A stretch of 64,000 nt of DNA from Russula earlei (GCA_025769875.1 JAGFNK010000055.1:110591-174590), one strand, 5' to 3'; positions 1 to 12,078 are shown, numbered from the stretch's first letter. Notes: a model not told the origin generated them from the letters alone. Translations and numbers: made by a program.

Positions 1-3000
1 CGACGAGGGAAATCTCGCCGGTCATGGCGATGTCCGGGTTGATCGGCGTCTTCGTAAAGAGCGACACGAACGCGGAGAGCAGCGCGGTGCCCGCGCTTGG
101 GCCCTCCTTGCCGACGCTGCCCTCGGGCATGTGGACGTGTACGTCGCGGTCGTTCAGGATCATAGCCGACGGATCTTCCGTCACGCCGAGCGCATGTGCG
201 TGCGCTTTGGTCCAGCTTAACGCGATCTGGGCGCTCTCGCGAATGACTTCGCCCAGCTTGCCCGTCAGCTGCAAACCGCCCTTGCCTGGAGTTATCTACA
301 GCGCATCGAAGTTCATGGGTGTGAAAATAATGCAGCAAAAGAGCAGACGCACGGTTGCTTCGATGGGCATAACGGCACCAGAGCCATTGCCGAGGTAGCC
401 TAAACCGGTACTGACACCTGCGGGCGGCGGGCGCATGTACATTCGGTCCTTGTGGTAGACGGGCGGGCCAACGTAATCTTTCAAGTTCTCTGGGGTGATG
501 CGGATGTGCACGTGGTCAGGCACCTTGAACGGCTCGCGTTTTTCCGTGGTCACTTTGTTCTCTGTGCTCGATGTCTCTGCGAAGACACGCGGAGTTGAGG
601 GTTCAGGTGCAGCAGAATCATTCACGGGGAGATCCTGCGCTGAAACGACGTTGTCTGTGGCATCGGTTGAGGCAGGTTGGGTCTCAGTTCCGGGGAAGGC
701 ATCTTCACCGAGGTCCTCGACGACCTTCAACGATGCTTTGCGGTAGATCTTGTCGATATGCTTCTTAAGATTCCGCACTCCACTCTCGCGGCAATAGTAT
801 TTGATGAGGACATCGACGGAGGCAGGGTCCAGTACGACGTCGGCATCCTTGAGACCGGAGGCCTCCTTTGCCTGAGGGCCAAGATATCTCTCCGCGATCA
901 TTGACTTCTCCTCCGAGACGTAGCCAGAAACTTCGATGACTTCCATGCGATCGAGGAGCGGTGCCGGAATTGTATCGAGAATATTGGCTAGGAAGCTGTA
1001 AGTATTGAGTGGACGAAGGGGGGCGCGAAGGCATACCTGTACAGACGAACAGCACACGAGAGAGGTCGACAGGAACATCCATGCTAGGTATATGAATAAG
1101 CATTGGTGACGGGGAAGAAATACCAAAAGGACGCACTAGTGATCTAAAAACGCGTTATTCTGTTCCGGGTCGAGCATCTCCAGCAGTGCACTTGCAGGGT
1201 CGCCATTAATGCCACGCCCGACCTTGTCCACCTCGTCGATCAGAACGAGCGGGTTCTCTGTACCAACACGCTTGAGGGCTTGAATGATCTTACCGGGAAG
1301 GGCACTACTCTCGCATCGGTATGCGGTCCGAAAAGAAGAGCGGCGGACGTACCCCACGTAAGTCCTCCGATGACCCTTAATTTCCGCAACGTCCGTCAAT
1401 CCGCCCACGGAGAATCGGAAAAACTGCCGTCCGAGGGCACGAGCGATCGACTTGCCGATAGAGGTCTTGCCCACACCTGGCGGACCGACCAGGCAAATGA
1501 TCTTGCCCTGCACGCTCCCGCGTAACTTCCCGACAGCTAAAAACTCTAATATGCGATCCTTGACATCTTTCAGCCCGTAATGATCCTCGTCTAAAACCCT
1601 CTTGGCGTGTGAGATCGAGTAATTTTCAGGTGAATACTGACCCCAGGGAATCTGAGTGATCCAGTCGAGGTAATTGCGCGTGACATTCGCTTCTGACGCT
1701 GCGGGTTCAAGGTGTGCGAGCTTCGCAAGTTCCTCCTCAAACACGCGTTTGACGAGTTCCGGCATGGCTAGCTGTGCCGCACGGGCTTTGAGCTTCTCGA
1801 TCAATTTGTCCTTACCATCGCTTTCCATGCCGAGCTCTTTTTTGATGCCCTTGAGCTGTTCCATGAGGTAGTACTCACGCTGGCGCTTTGCGATTTTGCT
1901 ATCCACATCGCGCGAAAGCTTTGACTGCAGCTGAGCATTGATCAATTCTTTCTTAAGGACGAGAAGCGCTTTTCGGAGGCGGTCTTCGACAACGAGGGAC
2001 TCGAGGACGTCCTGAAGTTCGCCAACATCACCAGTGGAGACCGCGGCAGCAAAGTCTGCGAGCTTGTCGGGCTCGTCAAAGACATTGGACGCAACCTGGT
2101 TGATGGAGAAGTTGGTAATTTGATCACGGAAAAGCGGATTAAGTTGGGCGATGTCTTTAAATACAGAAACGATCTCGGACATGAAGGCGCGGATATATTG
2201 GTCGTCCTTTTTATAGGGTTGTGTGTGGAGGTTGGTGATGTTTACTATCGAGACTCGATAATCCTGAAGGAAAGATGTCTGGAGAGGTGCTGAAAAAGAG
2301 CCGTAAGTTAATACTTGAAGACAGTGATGCTTAATGCTGGCGTACCTGGATAACGCTTTGTATGATCCATAGCCGGTTCAGAATCCATCGCCTGAGGAGA
2401 AGGCGGAGGAGTGGGTAGCTGCTCTTGATCGGAAGGCGGCTCGGAATCAATCTGCTCTAATTGAACCGTGGACGGTTGAGAGCCCCCCGCTTTGACCAGA
2501 TTTGTGATCTTAATCCGGCGGTGGGGGTAAAGAACAGCTGTCAACCCTTCTTCCTTCTCGTCCTCTTTCCCAGGTCCACCGGTCGCGGCAAACACACTTG
2601 TGATCTGAGCGAATACACCGACAGGGTGAACAGAGTTGATATCGGTGATGACATCCGAATCTGCCCGTTCATCTTTCAGTAGGAACGCGCCCAAGTAGGG
2701 TTGGCCGCGCTTCATCATTTCTTTTATAGCGGCAACGACCTGGGGATTTCTAATGACCACTGCCTTGTAAAAACCAGGGAACAGAGGTCGTCGGGCTATG
2801 GGAAGGGCGAGAACTTGTGGGTAATTCTCCGGGACGGATTGGCGGGAGATAGACGTCGAAGAAGGGGACGAGGGAGAGTCAGTAGGTGGCGGGGGCGGAG
2901 GGTCTGAGCTATCTGGATTGTCTCCGTTCGAAGATGAAGAGGAGGATGGGGGGGACGAGCCTGCAGCAGAGCCGCCGGCATCATGTGGGACGCTGTCCAG

Positions 3001-3234
3001 TCGGACTACGTCAGACAGAAGCGAGTTCCCACTGGGAGAGGGCTGGGCATGAGACAAGGGTTGTTTTAGTGGTCGTTGAGAAAATGAAGAGAGACGGCCT
3101 GCGATGACTGAGTAATGGCGAATTGTCTTGAGCGAGGGTGTGGGTCGTGCACTGGGGATGGTGCGTAAAGGATAGTGAGTGGGAGACCTCGCAGGGGAGG
3201 CACGGAGGCTGGCAGCTATGGATGTGAGAAACAT
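1..3234 (-). CDS. PIM1: Mitochondrial Lon protease (ATP-dependent), C-terminus cut by window edge
   Basis: ATP-dependent serine protease of the mitochondrial matrix that degrades misfolded and oxidised proteins. The start at 3234 opens with an Arg/Ser/Pro-rich, acid-poor leader typical of matrix import. A Lon N-terminal substrate domain follows around 2460-2800 (motif [12 protein letters not shown]). The AAA+ module lies at about 1140-2180, with Walker A GPPGVGKT and Walker [11 protein letters not shown] helical region (300-1120) carries a Ser/Thr/Glu-rich insert. The protease domain runs off the left edge and shows the catalytic serine in EGPSAGTA near 80-110; the catalytic lysine lies outside the window. 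At least four introns are needed. One sits inside the AAA+ domain near 1310-1360, because the reading frame between YVG and [11 protein letters not shown] carries non-conserved residues. The motif before the serine reads GKEGPSAG instead of the usual PKDGPSAG. Family assignment is very secure; exact splice sites are not. Confidence 0.95.
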
Positions 3235-3525
3235 CTGAAGCCAGCCTCACGCGGTTGTTTTAACTCGAATCGAAACGACTTTTGACGACGCCAGTAGGAC
3301 GACTGGACGACGAGTGGTGAAGCCGACGAATGACAAGGACGAGTACGACTTTGCGAGCAACACAACAGAGCGACGGCGACGAGGCCGACCGATGAGGCGT
3401 CGGGTCCGGTCCGGTGAGTCCGCTGTCCATTGTCATCGCTGTTGATACCCAAGCCAAGCAGGACTTTCGTGAATCTATGCCGCCCGTATGACTTTGGACC
3501 CATCCGAGTCCACAGAGCCCATCAT

Positions 3526-3726
3526 CTAACCGCTTCGCACCGGACGCCGTCCCTTCAACCTCTCAATCCCACTCCTAAGGCTATGGTATGGCATCACCGA
3601 CGAGCTCGGGAGCAGTGACGCGCTCGCAAAGTCACCCTCCATCGTCTCTAGAGTGAACCCTAATTCTGTCCATAGCCGCGCGAGGAGTTCTTCTTTGGCC
3701 GTGGCAGTCTTCACGAGAAACGACAT
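3526..3726 (-). CDS. Possible small hypothetical protein, about 66-75 aa
   Basis: A short frame lies between the divergent Lon gene and the gene starting at 3852. It starts MSFLVKTATAKEELLARLW and could be extended by one short intron (donor near 3541, acceptor near 3476), which would end the protein after about 13 further residues. No domain is recognised, and the stretch could equally be 5' leader of Lon or chance. Its start points away from the plus-strand gene at 3852, so the 125-base gap between them could serve as a shared promoter. I keep it only because the first 30 residues have a plausible helical, protein-like composition. Confidence 0.2.
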   Translation of the reverse strand: MSFLVKTATAKEELLARLWTELGFTLETMEGDFASASLLPSSSVMPYHSLRSGIERLKGRRPVRSG

Positions 3727-3851
3727 CGTAGATAGAGTTTGTCTAGATCTGCTTGGGTAACAACTCGTTTGTCGACTTTGTGAGTGAGTGGGACCCAGTT
3801 GGCGGCTTGAATTGAGTCACGGGACCATTATGTACCCTTGCTTCTCCTCTC

Positions 3852-6800
3852 ATGAGTGGTAAATCTGCGGCGGACCTCATCCAGAGCAACTCACAGATCT
3901 ATCGCGTACATTCACGCCGTTTAGCTAACCCCGCGGATGCAGACATCTTCATCAACTCTGCCCGCAGGCTAACAACCTTCTTCTCTGACCCGAGGGCTTA
4001 TTATGCCGAAGCCCAGCAACCGGTGCGTCCTGGATACTCCTATATACACTACTCAAAGCACAACAGTTCCCTTTCACTCGTCATTGCTTTCATAGATCCC
4101 TGTGCTCATGTCGTTTCTTTGTCTAGATAGTTGACATTCTCGAGGTGAAGCGTTCTCATCACATTGCGTTGACTCAACCTGAAGACTTCGCCTCATAGGT
4201 TGCGCATAACTCATTGAAGACTGTCCTTCCTAGTGTGTTTAGCAGGCCCGGCTTCCTGGATAGATCCGTCATTCCTGCAGAAAAGGCCCCTCTTTTCGAC
4301 GCCTTTGATAAACTCGTCAACAGTGTAACACTACATGTATCTCTCTTCAATAACAAGCCCTTACGTGGTAAGTCACATTTCTTGATGCCGGGGTTGTCTG
4401 ATTTTTTTTAAACTTTGAAACCAATAAGACAGACTTCTCTCATTTCTATCGTCAATCGGCGTTGCGCTGCCACCAGGAACAACAAACGCGATGTCTCCTC
4501 ACACGACGATCCAAAACTCTGGCACGCCGTCTACGGGACTTAACACCGCCCGTCAAATTCAAATGGTGACGCCGACAGGGCCTACTTCATCAGGATCCAT
4601 TGACATGACGCCAGGCTTGCCTCCGACTTTGACAGGTGCCACAGGTGCTCATCCCGTCACCCCTGTGCCAACGTCGGCCCATGTTCAAGCGCTATCCGTA
4701 GCACCCATCGAAGATGCTAGTGATGACAAAACTGTGGTTCAAGAGATCTTGAACCAACAAATCATACCATCTCCAGCTAGTGAGTCCCTCCCCAGTCCCC
4801 AGTCCCCCGTCACAATCACCTGTTCACCTGGGATCAATCCAGATCCCGTGGAAACCGATCAAAAGTATCCTGTCCCCGTTTCCTTGTCCAAGTCGTCCGT
4901 AACGCCTTCGTCCGACGTCGTTCTTCTAGTCTCGCCTACATCATCCCAAAATAATCCGACAACACCCCCCGTCGCGACGTCGTTCATGCCTTCTAACTCT
5001 ACGGCGAAAGGCGGGAATCCTCAGTCTATACCACCATCTCTCGTATCCACAGCTCAGGTTGGGGTAGCGCAGGCCTCACAGGGTGTCCCACCGTCTCAGG
5101 TTCAGGCCCCTGTACAGATTCCTGATTCAGTACCCAATGTCTCTTTACCGTCCGACAAAGAGAAGTTGAAGCCACCTCCAAAACGGCAATCCTCTGCGCT
5201 AGACTTCCTACAGCTGGATTTGCGGGCTGCACGCGAGAAGAAGATGCGAGCTTCTGCACTAGCTGCAGGAGAACAGAAACGTCTGTCTAGTCCTCTGGCA
5301 TATCCGGAAGCTGTACCCTCAACGCCCATACCAGTAGCGGGAGCTGCTGTGACTACATCGCCGGTGTCAACCCCAACTGCTGATGTGCCGGACACACCAG
5401 CAGCTTTAATTCAAACGTCCACCTCCCATACCGCTGCCCAAGCCGCCCCAGATCGTACACCCCAAAATTTTCACCGTGATTTGAGGAAAATGAATTCTCG
5501 CAATGTGTCCATCGTCAGCCCTCGCAGACTACAGATCACAGGTCGTGTACGGGTGCCTATATCTGAGCCAGGTTCATCCAGTTCTCCGATTGTGATCGAT
5601 GAAGACGAGGAGCATACGTCTATCCCTGTAAACGGGCTGATAGAAGCTGATGCGTCGTCGCCGACTCCTAATCCAGAGGCAACACCAACGGCGTCAGATC
5701 CTCAGGAGGTGCAGGGAAGTAAAGGGGATGCAAGGGACGATCGCAAACCTCAAGTTGATCAAGATGGAAGAGTAATATTGCCCCAGGAACATTCTTCTGT
5801 ATCCAAGGTTGAGTCCCGTCCTCTCGTCTCAAACCATGAACTCTCTGCAGCAAACACCCCAAAAGCTGAAGAAGCGGTGCAGAACACCCCTGTCTCCTCT
5901 ACTTCCGACCCACTTTCGTCCTCCGCTACGGTACTGCTTACTACTCCAGCCTCTAGAACAAGGGCGTCTGCAGCTTCTATACCTATTGACCCTGCTAGGG
6001 CTCAACTTCAGTACGCAGCGCATGGAAAAGTGCATGGGAAAGTGCCCGAAATCGTGGAGAGTTCCAAACCTTTAAGCATTGACACTGCGTCTGGTGCCAC
6101 TATTGGGCCTTCTTTAGGTGTCCAGTCCTCTGCTCATAGCATCGATCCTACCCCCGCTGCTATTGGTGTTATGGCCGCACCCAAAGACAAGGACATAGAA
6201 ATGATGCCCCTAGAAACTGCGAAGACAGCACCTATCGAGGCATTTACTGATTTCTCTCCTGCACTGGTGGTCAGTCTCGATGATGTTGGACCAGCGTCAA
6301 ATATTGTTCGGCCTGATGGTACCGAACAGCGCGTGACCGCTGTCTCTGTAGCTGAAGAAGCATCACGAGCCGAGAAGCATCAGAGGCCTCCCAGCCCCAG
6401 TGATAGTGACACCAGGAGGGTATCACAAAGAAAGTCAGCGGAAAGGCAACAAGACCCCTCCGTTTCTCAGTCGGTCATTGTTCGGTCACCTGGCCTAGCT
6501 CCCTTCGGTCTTGGCGCGGGGTTGCGAGAGCAATTCGGCCGTGCAGGGACGGCGACACCTCCGACACCTTCGATGTCCAACCTTAATGTGAGTGTGTCGA
6601 AGCTGCCTGTCCCTGCTACCGAGGACCGTCCAAGTACCGAATCGCGGAAGTGACACGTATATCTCATGCTCCTCCATCGCCCCTCCAATCGCGGTTCTTG
6701 GCTCTCGCTCTGGAGATTCGAGCGCGTCAGACTCTCGCTCAAGTCTCACCCTCACCTGGAAACAAGTTATCAGGTGCTGAAAACGCGCTGGTCAAGGCCG

Positions 6801-7511
6801 AAGAGCTTGAAGAAGACGAGATGGTGGATGAGCTGGCGCCGCTCTTTGGGAAAGAAATGACCGTGATCTGCATGGACAGGGCTCACGATACTTTTGGAGA
6901 ATTCACGTGGAGCTTTACTCTTCCTCGAGCTGAGTGGGACAGGGTTTCGCAATGGATCCGAGCACCTGAGAACGTCGAGTGTGTACACGCGTTACTTTCC
7001 TGTTCTAACGTCCTAATTTTCAATCTATACCCCTTCTAGCTCGGACATCTCGCAGGCAAAATGTATAACTCTAGGCTGTTACTCTGTGCAGGAGCTTGAC
7101 CTGTATGCTAATCAAGGCAACTTGGTTCGTGAGAAATGGATCGAAAATCTCAGGCCGATTCCATGGGCAAATGTGCCGCGCCATCTGTGGGCACTGATCA
7201 ATGACACAGTCACAGCTGTGTTCCCTCCTCATATGGTACCGTATTGTCTCTTGTACTCGGCCCCCCCTGATGACTAGTATTGCGTCTAGTCTCCTGATGA
7301 CCTTTTTGACGTTTCTCCTTACTTGAAACCGGGGCTCAATAAGATATCGTTTACGCAGATTGAAGATATGGCTGGGTATGTACTTGTGCTTCATGAGCAC
7401 TGTCCGACTCGTGGCCAGCTGGTGCCCCTTTATGAGCGATGGGACTTGGAGAGGCGCTTCAGAGAACAACTGCATATGTTGGCTCGCCCCTTTACTATTG
7501 AGGAATGGTAG
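3852..7511 (+). CDS. Large Ser/Thr/Pro-rich protein with conserved but unnamed C-terminal domain
   Basis: Spliced gene coding for roughly 1,000 residues; function unknown. Exon 1 (from 3852) joins an 18-base microexon (4127-4144), an exon at 4199-4367, then a long exon from 4477. The acceptor at 4476 keeps the long frame open. The central part (4490-6580) is low-complexity Ser/Thr/Pro/Val and probably disordered. It contains a SUMO-interaction-like motif, PIVIDEDEE, near 5588-5615: hydrophobic residues followed by acids. The C-terminal 200 residues (6780-7511, at least two introns) look folded and contain TWSFTLPRAEW and LKPGLNKISFTQIEDMAGYV. This domain recurs in the minus-strand gene at 16191-18017. 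A link to the PINIT domain of SUMO ligases is only a guess. The exon junction around 6590-6720 is unresolved. Confidence 0.7.
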
Positions 7512-7618
7512 AAGCCTGGTGACGATCATAATCTCTCACTCACTAAATATGACTAGTCGTCTTATCGACGCAGAGTGGTGAACAGTAGGTAGAAACTTAG
7601 AGATAAGATTAAAGTGAA

Positions 7619-7704
7619 GGTTCAGTGGTCTAATGGTTATGATTTCTGTCTCACATTTGTGATACCTTCACAGAAGGTTCCCGGTTCGATCCCGGGCTGA
7701 ACCA
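7619..7704 (+). tRNA. tRNA-Val(CAC) with 13-base intron
   Basis: The acceptor stem GGTTCAG (7619-7625) pairs with CTGAACC (7697-7703), followed by discriminator A. The D-arm is TGGTCTAATGGTTATGA. The anticodon stem TCTGT/ACAGA encloses the loop C-T-CAC-A, with anticodon CAC at 7652-7654. An intron of 13 bases (7656-7668) sits one base 3' of the anticodon, the usual eukaryotic position. Its TGTG can pair with the CACA of the anticodon loop. The T-arm CCCGG-TTCGATC-CCGGG is perfect. The gene is nuclear and transcribed by RNA polymerase III. Confidence 0.93.
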
Positions 7705-7705
7705 C

Positions 7706-7711
7706 TTTTTT
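7706..7711 (+). terminator. RNA polymerase III T-run terminator
   Basis: Six T residues start two bases after the tRNA-Val discriminator base, the standard Pol III stop signal. Confidence 0.8.
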
Positions 7712-7794
7712 GACGTCTGGTGAAGCACGTCTTCCTTAAGCCTCCACGAGGCACACCGGAGGATCTCTTACAAGTAGGACCGCAAGGAAGGCTG

Positions 7795-10092
7795 TCATTT
7801 CTTGGTGAAGTAGCTCGCGATCCCTCCCTTCTGTACACTGGACCTCGACGGCTTGCGCTGCAATGCCGGTGCGCTCTTCGCGGGCGGCTTCAACGCCTTC
7901 TCGTCCGTTCCGCCTTCATCTTTCACCACTGCAGCGTCAGCGACTTTCTTGCCCTTTCCCTTTCCCTTCCCCTTCCCCTTCGCGGGCTCTTTCTCCGGAG
8001 GCGGCTCCTCCTCGTCCACGGATTCGTACGAAGAATAGTCCTCGGTCACTGCGTGAAATCGAACGAGGCATGGCCGCGCATCAACAATGACGCTCGAAGG
8101 GAGCTTTCTGCGCAAAACGCGCGCAGAAAAGGGGGGGTGGGGACCTGTGACATGTCATGACGCACCGACGTAACCCTTGCCGTCCATGGTCGTTCGAGAC
8201 TTGACCACCCGCCTCTTCCTGAGTCCGTTGCGGCCCACGGGCACCACTTTCTTGGGCTTGCGTTGAGCCTTGCGGGCGGCCGGCGCACGCCCGGGCTCCG
8301 GTTCCGGTTCCGGCTCGGTCTCTGGCCCACGATCTTCCATCTCTACATCGGTGGCCGGCGGAGGCGTCGCTGGTTCTGAGATTGAGGCAGCGCGAGGCAC
8401 CTTCGTGACATGATCTAGACACGACAAAAAAAAAAAAAAAAAAAAAAAAACAGAGGGCGGCGACGCGGCCGTCGGCTCAGCTCTAATTCGTCCGAGAGTG
8501 GGGAAGTGAAACAAAAGGGGGGGGGGGAGGGGTTGATTGAGAGAGAGGATTCCTACCGTCGTCGATGTCCATCATCGCCCGCAACTCCTTCTCCGCATCG
8601 GAGTCGGGGGGCACCGCCGCTTTCCGCTTGATCTTCTTATACGCAGCTTTGGTGGTGGGCGGCGGCTTCGGCGCCTCATCGTCTTCGTCATCCGAGATTG
8701 CAGCCACCCTCGTGGCGCGTGGCGCGCTGTTGGATTCGGTACGTCCGGTCGGCGGCTTCACGGGCGCTCTCGTGCTCTCCTCATCTTCAGAATCCGAAAG
8801 TTTCAACAACGTGGACTTCCTTTCGACCAGCTGAAAAAAAAAACCCCCCGCTGACGTCAACCTCGGCCTCGGCAAGGTCAGAAGAGACCAAAGAAAAAAA
8901 CCTTATTTTTCGGCTTGGAAGGTTGGAGTTCTGACTTGGGGCCCGGTTTGGACGCCGGGGAAGATTCCGCCGGTTCGACTTTGGGCTTCGAGTCGGAGGC
9001 CGCAGGCTTTGCTTTGCTGAAATCGAGCTTCCCAGAAGGTTTCGGCTTCGCAGGCTCCTCCTTGACTTCAAGTTTGACGTCCTTTGGTTCGGATTTGACG
9101 ACAGGCTTGGTTTCTTCGGTTGTAGAAGGGGCCTTCGATAGACCGGGAAGTTTGTTCTTGGAGGTAGAGGCGGCGTTGGCGGCGGAGGACTTCGTATCAG
9201 GTGGGGATCGGGCCGGTCGAAGATCTGTCCGTTCCTGTGTAGTAGCGAAGCAGTCCCCGGTTAGAACTGGGGGAAGCGGGAGCCTGAGGTGGGCGCAGGA
9301 GCGACGTTACCTTGATGTTGGTGTGCCAATTCGGGCCGGTGATTCGACCTAATGCGACGGTAAAGCCGGTGCCCGCACCTTTGTCTGTTTCTCGAAGACT
9401 CTTCGCGGGTTCGCACAAAAGGGCTGGTTCCTGAATGCGGATTCGCGCGTGAAGCGAGACCGAGACGGGGATGGGGAGGGGACGTGAATGGCGCTCACAC
9501 GAATGGGTGCGGGGGAGAGGCTATAGATGTGGACAAAATCGATGCGCGCATACTGCTCCTTTGAGGCTAGAGAAGGGGGAGGGGGGGGGGAGATGTCAGA
9601 AAGGCTCTACCAGAAAACCGACGCTCGCGGGAACGAGAAGAGGTCGCACGCACTCTCAAGGTCTGCTTCGCCCACCAATGTGATTTTCGTCTCGGGAACA
9701 TGTTCCGAGCCTTCGTCCGTCTCTTGCTCGTCCACGGTCATCGCGTCCGCATCTCGCACGCTGTCCAGGTACGAGGTGCGCGGCTCTCCTCCGATGATAT
9801 AGGTCGCGTGAGCCGCGTCCAAAGAGCCTGCACGCTCGGAGTGGTAGGAGGCAAGCTCACTGGGAGAGAAAAGGACACTGAGAGTGCAGCACGCACGGAC
9901 GACGTGGGAGCGCACTTTTTGGCCTTGTTCACGTGGATGCCGAGAGCATGGCTTAGAGAACGATACGTTACCTGGAGGGAAAGAACGAGAGTGAGATCAT
10001 GGCACGAGCGCGGCACGAGACTGGGGGCGTACGATGTTCTTTCCGACAACGAGTTCCTCTGTGAGAAAGTCCAGAACACTATCTGATGACAT
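7795..10092 (-). CDS. cdc27: DNA polymerase delta subunit Cdc27/POLD3
   Basis: Non-catalytic subunit that links DNA polymerase delta to the sliding clamp PCNA at the replication fork. The first exon starts at 10092 (MSSDSVLDFLTEEL). The second begins VTYRSLSHALGIHVNKAK, the family's N-terminal signature, and the third contains HATYIIGGE. The middle is acidic and Lys/Pro-rich, with runs of GKGKGKGK near 7960-7985. The last residues, QKGGIASYFTKK, form a textbook PCNA-interacting peptide (Q-x-x-I-x-x-Y-F). At least five introns are implied; the one near 8414-8575 holds a 25-base T run just upstream of its TAG acceptor. The neighbouring tRNA gene is convergent. Length and layout fit the family well. 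Confidence 0.88.
8426..8450. repeat. 25-base poly(A)/poly(T) tract inside a cdc27 intron
   Basis: An uninterrupted run of 25 A on the plus strand. On the coding minus strand it is a T25 tract ending 11 bases before the intron acceptor TAG, so it may serve as an extreme polypyrimidine tract. The length is likely to vary between strains or assemblies. Confidence 0.9.
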
Positions 10093-10306
10093 GCCAGAAA
10101 GTTTGGATCGGAAGCGTTGTGGTTGTGGACAGGCACGTAGGTATGAGGCGAACGCGTGTAAATGACGCGCTTTACACAATCCACAATCCACCCACGGCCA
10201 TTTACGAGTACAAGGATCGCATTACATTTACACAATCAAAGGACTTCTCTTGTATTTGTGGCTAAAAAAAAGAAAAAAAAAAGAAAAAAAAAAAAACTCA
10301 CACCAT

Positions 10307-11143
10307 TTACGACTTGCCACCGCCACCAAAGAAGCTAGTTATGTTCTCCATCAATGTTAGGCTCTCTCGAATCTCAATCCCAATGATCTCATTCTCCGGC
10401 ATGGTATCTAGCTCCGCCGCCCACGTGTTTTCCGATAAGAATGACTTCACGCCAACGAGTTCTCCATCGGGGGGAGTATCCCGGACGGTTTACATAAAAC
10501 TGGATGCGAGAAGCAGCGATGCCTTGCAGCATATCAGGATACAAGTCCAGGACAAGTTTCTGGGCCCTCTATGTCCACACATAGCAGTCAATATATATAG
10601 GTGGTGATTTGCTCTCGAGCCCAGACCACCCACCTTATAATTTCGGTCTTTGTGTGACCTTATCAGCTTGCCGTCGAAACTGAAATAGATCCTCTCTCTG
10701 GCTCCGCCCCCCGCGCCGTACTGATTATTTGAATAGGTGCCGTACGCCGTGGAGGGGGCATAGGAGTATGCGGAGGGGGCGTAGGAGTAGGCGGAGGGGG
10801 CATAGGAGAAGGCGGAGGGGGAATAGGAGTAGGCGGAGGAGGCATACTGGTATGGGTGTTGATATTGATATTGATATGGGTAGGAGGGGGTGTCCGAGTA
10901 GTATGACAGGGCCGACGGGGTCCTGTGCCTGCGGTGGCGGCGCGATCTTCGGTATGTCGAGTATGGGTCGAATGGATCGTACATCGGTGCTGTCCCTCGG
11001 AAGTGAGAAGCGCTACTCCCGACATCTGAGAAGGGAGGGGGAGAGACTAGGAAAAACAAGAGACAGTCGCAGATTACGGACAAAGATCTATGGGCCAAGA
11101 TCGGATCAGACTCACGAGGGTGTCCTGGCGGAGAGTCGTCCAT
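10307..11143 (-). CDS. Tandem paralogue A: Tyr/Pro-rich N-terminus plus small C-terminal domain
   Basis: Three exons. Exon 1 is tiny, starts at 11143 and ends at a GTGAGT donor. Exon 2 carries an Arg/Tyr-rich stretch and repeats of the type SAYSYAP (about 10740-10860), probably disordered or adhesive. It ends with ERIYFSFDGKLIRSHKDRNY. Exon 3 (from about 10575 down) encodes a compact domain with LVLDLYPDMLQGIAASRIQF and ENEIIGIEIRESLTL, and ends FFGGGGKS at a TAA (10307-10309). The C-terminal domain is nearly identical to that of the next gene upstream (12079-12842), so the pair arose by local duplication. No signal peptide or membrane segment is visible. Function and family are unknown to me. 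Confidence 0.75.
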
Positions 11144-12078
11144 GGTGGTCCTGCCGCAAAGTGGAGGGGAAGCGGCAGAGCTTCAGACGACGACTTGGTG
11201 ATTTGGGGGGTGGGAAGGGGGGAAAAAAAGGATGACTCTCAGAGGGTCCTTGCAAGGCTGACTGACATATTTCAATTCAATAAAGTTAGGTTCGCTGCTG
11301 CTGCTCGGCGCTCGCTTGTGTGCAAACACATGATCGTGTGGAACAAAAACTCAAATATCGATGGCCAGACTGGGGACCAGCACTTGCAGTCGCACTGGTT
11401 CTGGTTGCTGATCACAATATTTAGGTTGCAACCACCTGCAACTGCAGCTAACATCAACACGAAGTATGGGTTCATCTGATGAATTTGTGACGTTATTCTC
11501 TATGCATACCCTTGGATCTGACTGGATTGCCAAACCAGAGCACATAGCCACCAGTTGGCCGAACAGCAGGCATCGATCTTTCTCTCCTCTCCTTCATCGC
11601 CTCAACGCTATAGTGTGGATTGACCCTTGGCATTTGCCTATGATCTGCTTACAATATGCTTACTGGCCTCCAATTTGTTTACTGCATGCAGCCCAACTGA
11701 TCCTACTGCCTAATTTGGATCCAAGCCAGGGCTTGAAGGGCTCAGGTTGGCTAGAACTGTGTTGATCGTATGGTGAACTAAGGTCTCTATTTATCTGCAG
11801 GCAAGTGTCAAGTGTCTGTCAATCGAGATTGGAACATCCAGACGATCGAAGCGGTCGCAAATGACTCAACCTCTGGGATGGGATGGTGCTTGGGCGGTCA
11901 AGTTGGTCAAGTCCGAAGTCTTCTTTGCTCCTATGGGCCTACTATCATCAAGGGGCCCTGAGCACCTTACATGACCATCTACAACACGAGGATCACATTA
12001 TACAACAGATCTCTTGTATTGATATTTGTGGCTAAATGCAAAGACAAAATAAAATTTACACACATCTTTACACACAAC
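11144..12078. other. Intergenic spacer between the two tandem paralogues
   Basis: About 0.9 kb with only short unrelated open frames. It must contain the promoter of paralogue A and the 3' end of paralogue B. No RNA gene or transposon terminus is recognised. Confidence 0.6.

Noticed and set aside
10740..10860. Regular short repeats that could suggest a CRISPR-like array
   Set aside because: Units of about 24 bases are contiguous, without spacers, and encode a peptide repeat in a eukaryotic gene.
10729..11235. 168-residue Arg/Gly-rich plus-strand frame
   Set aside because: Antisense shadow of the SAYSYAP repeats of paralogue A, whose C-terminal domain is conserved on the minus strand.
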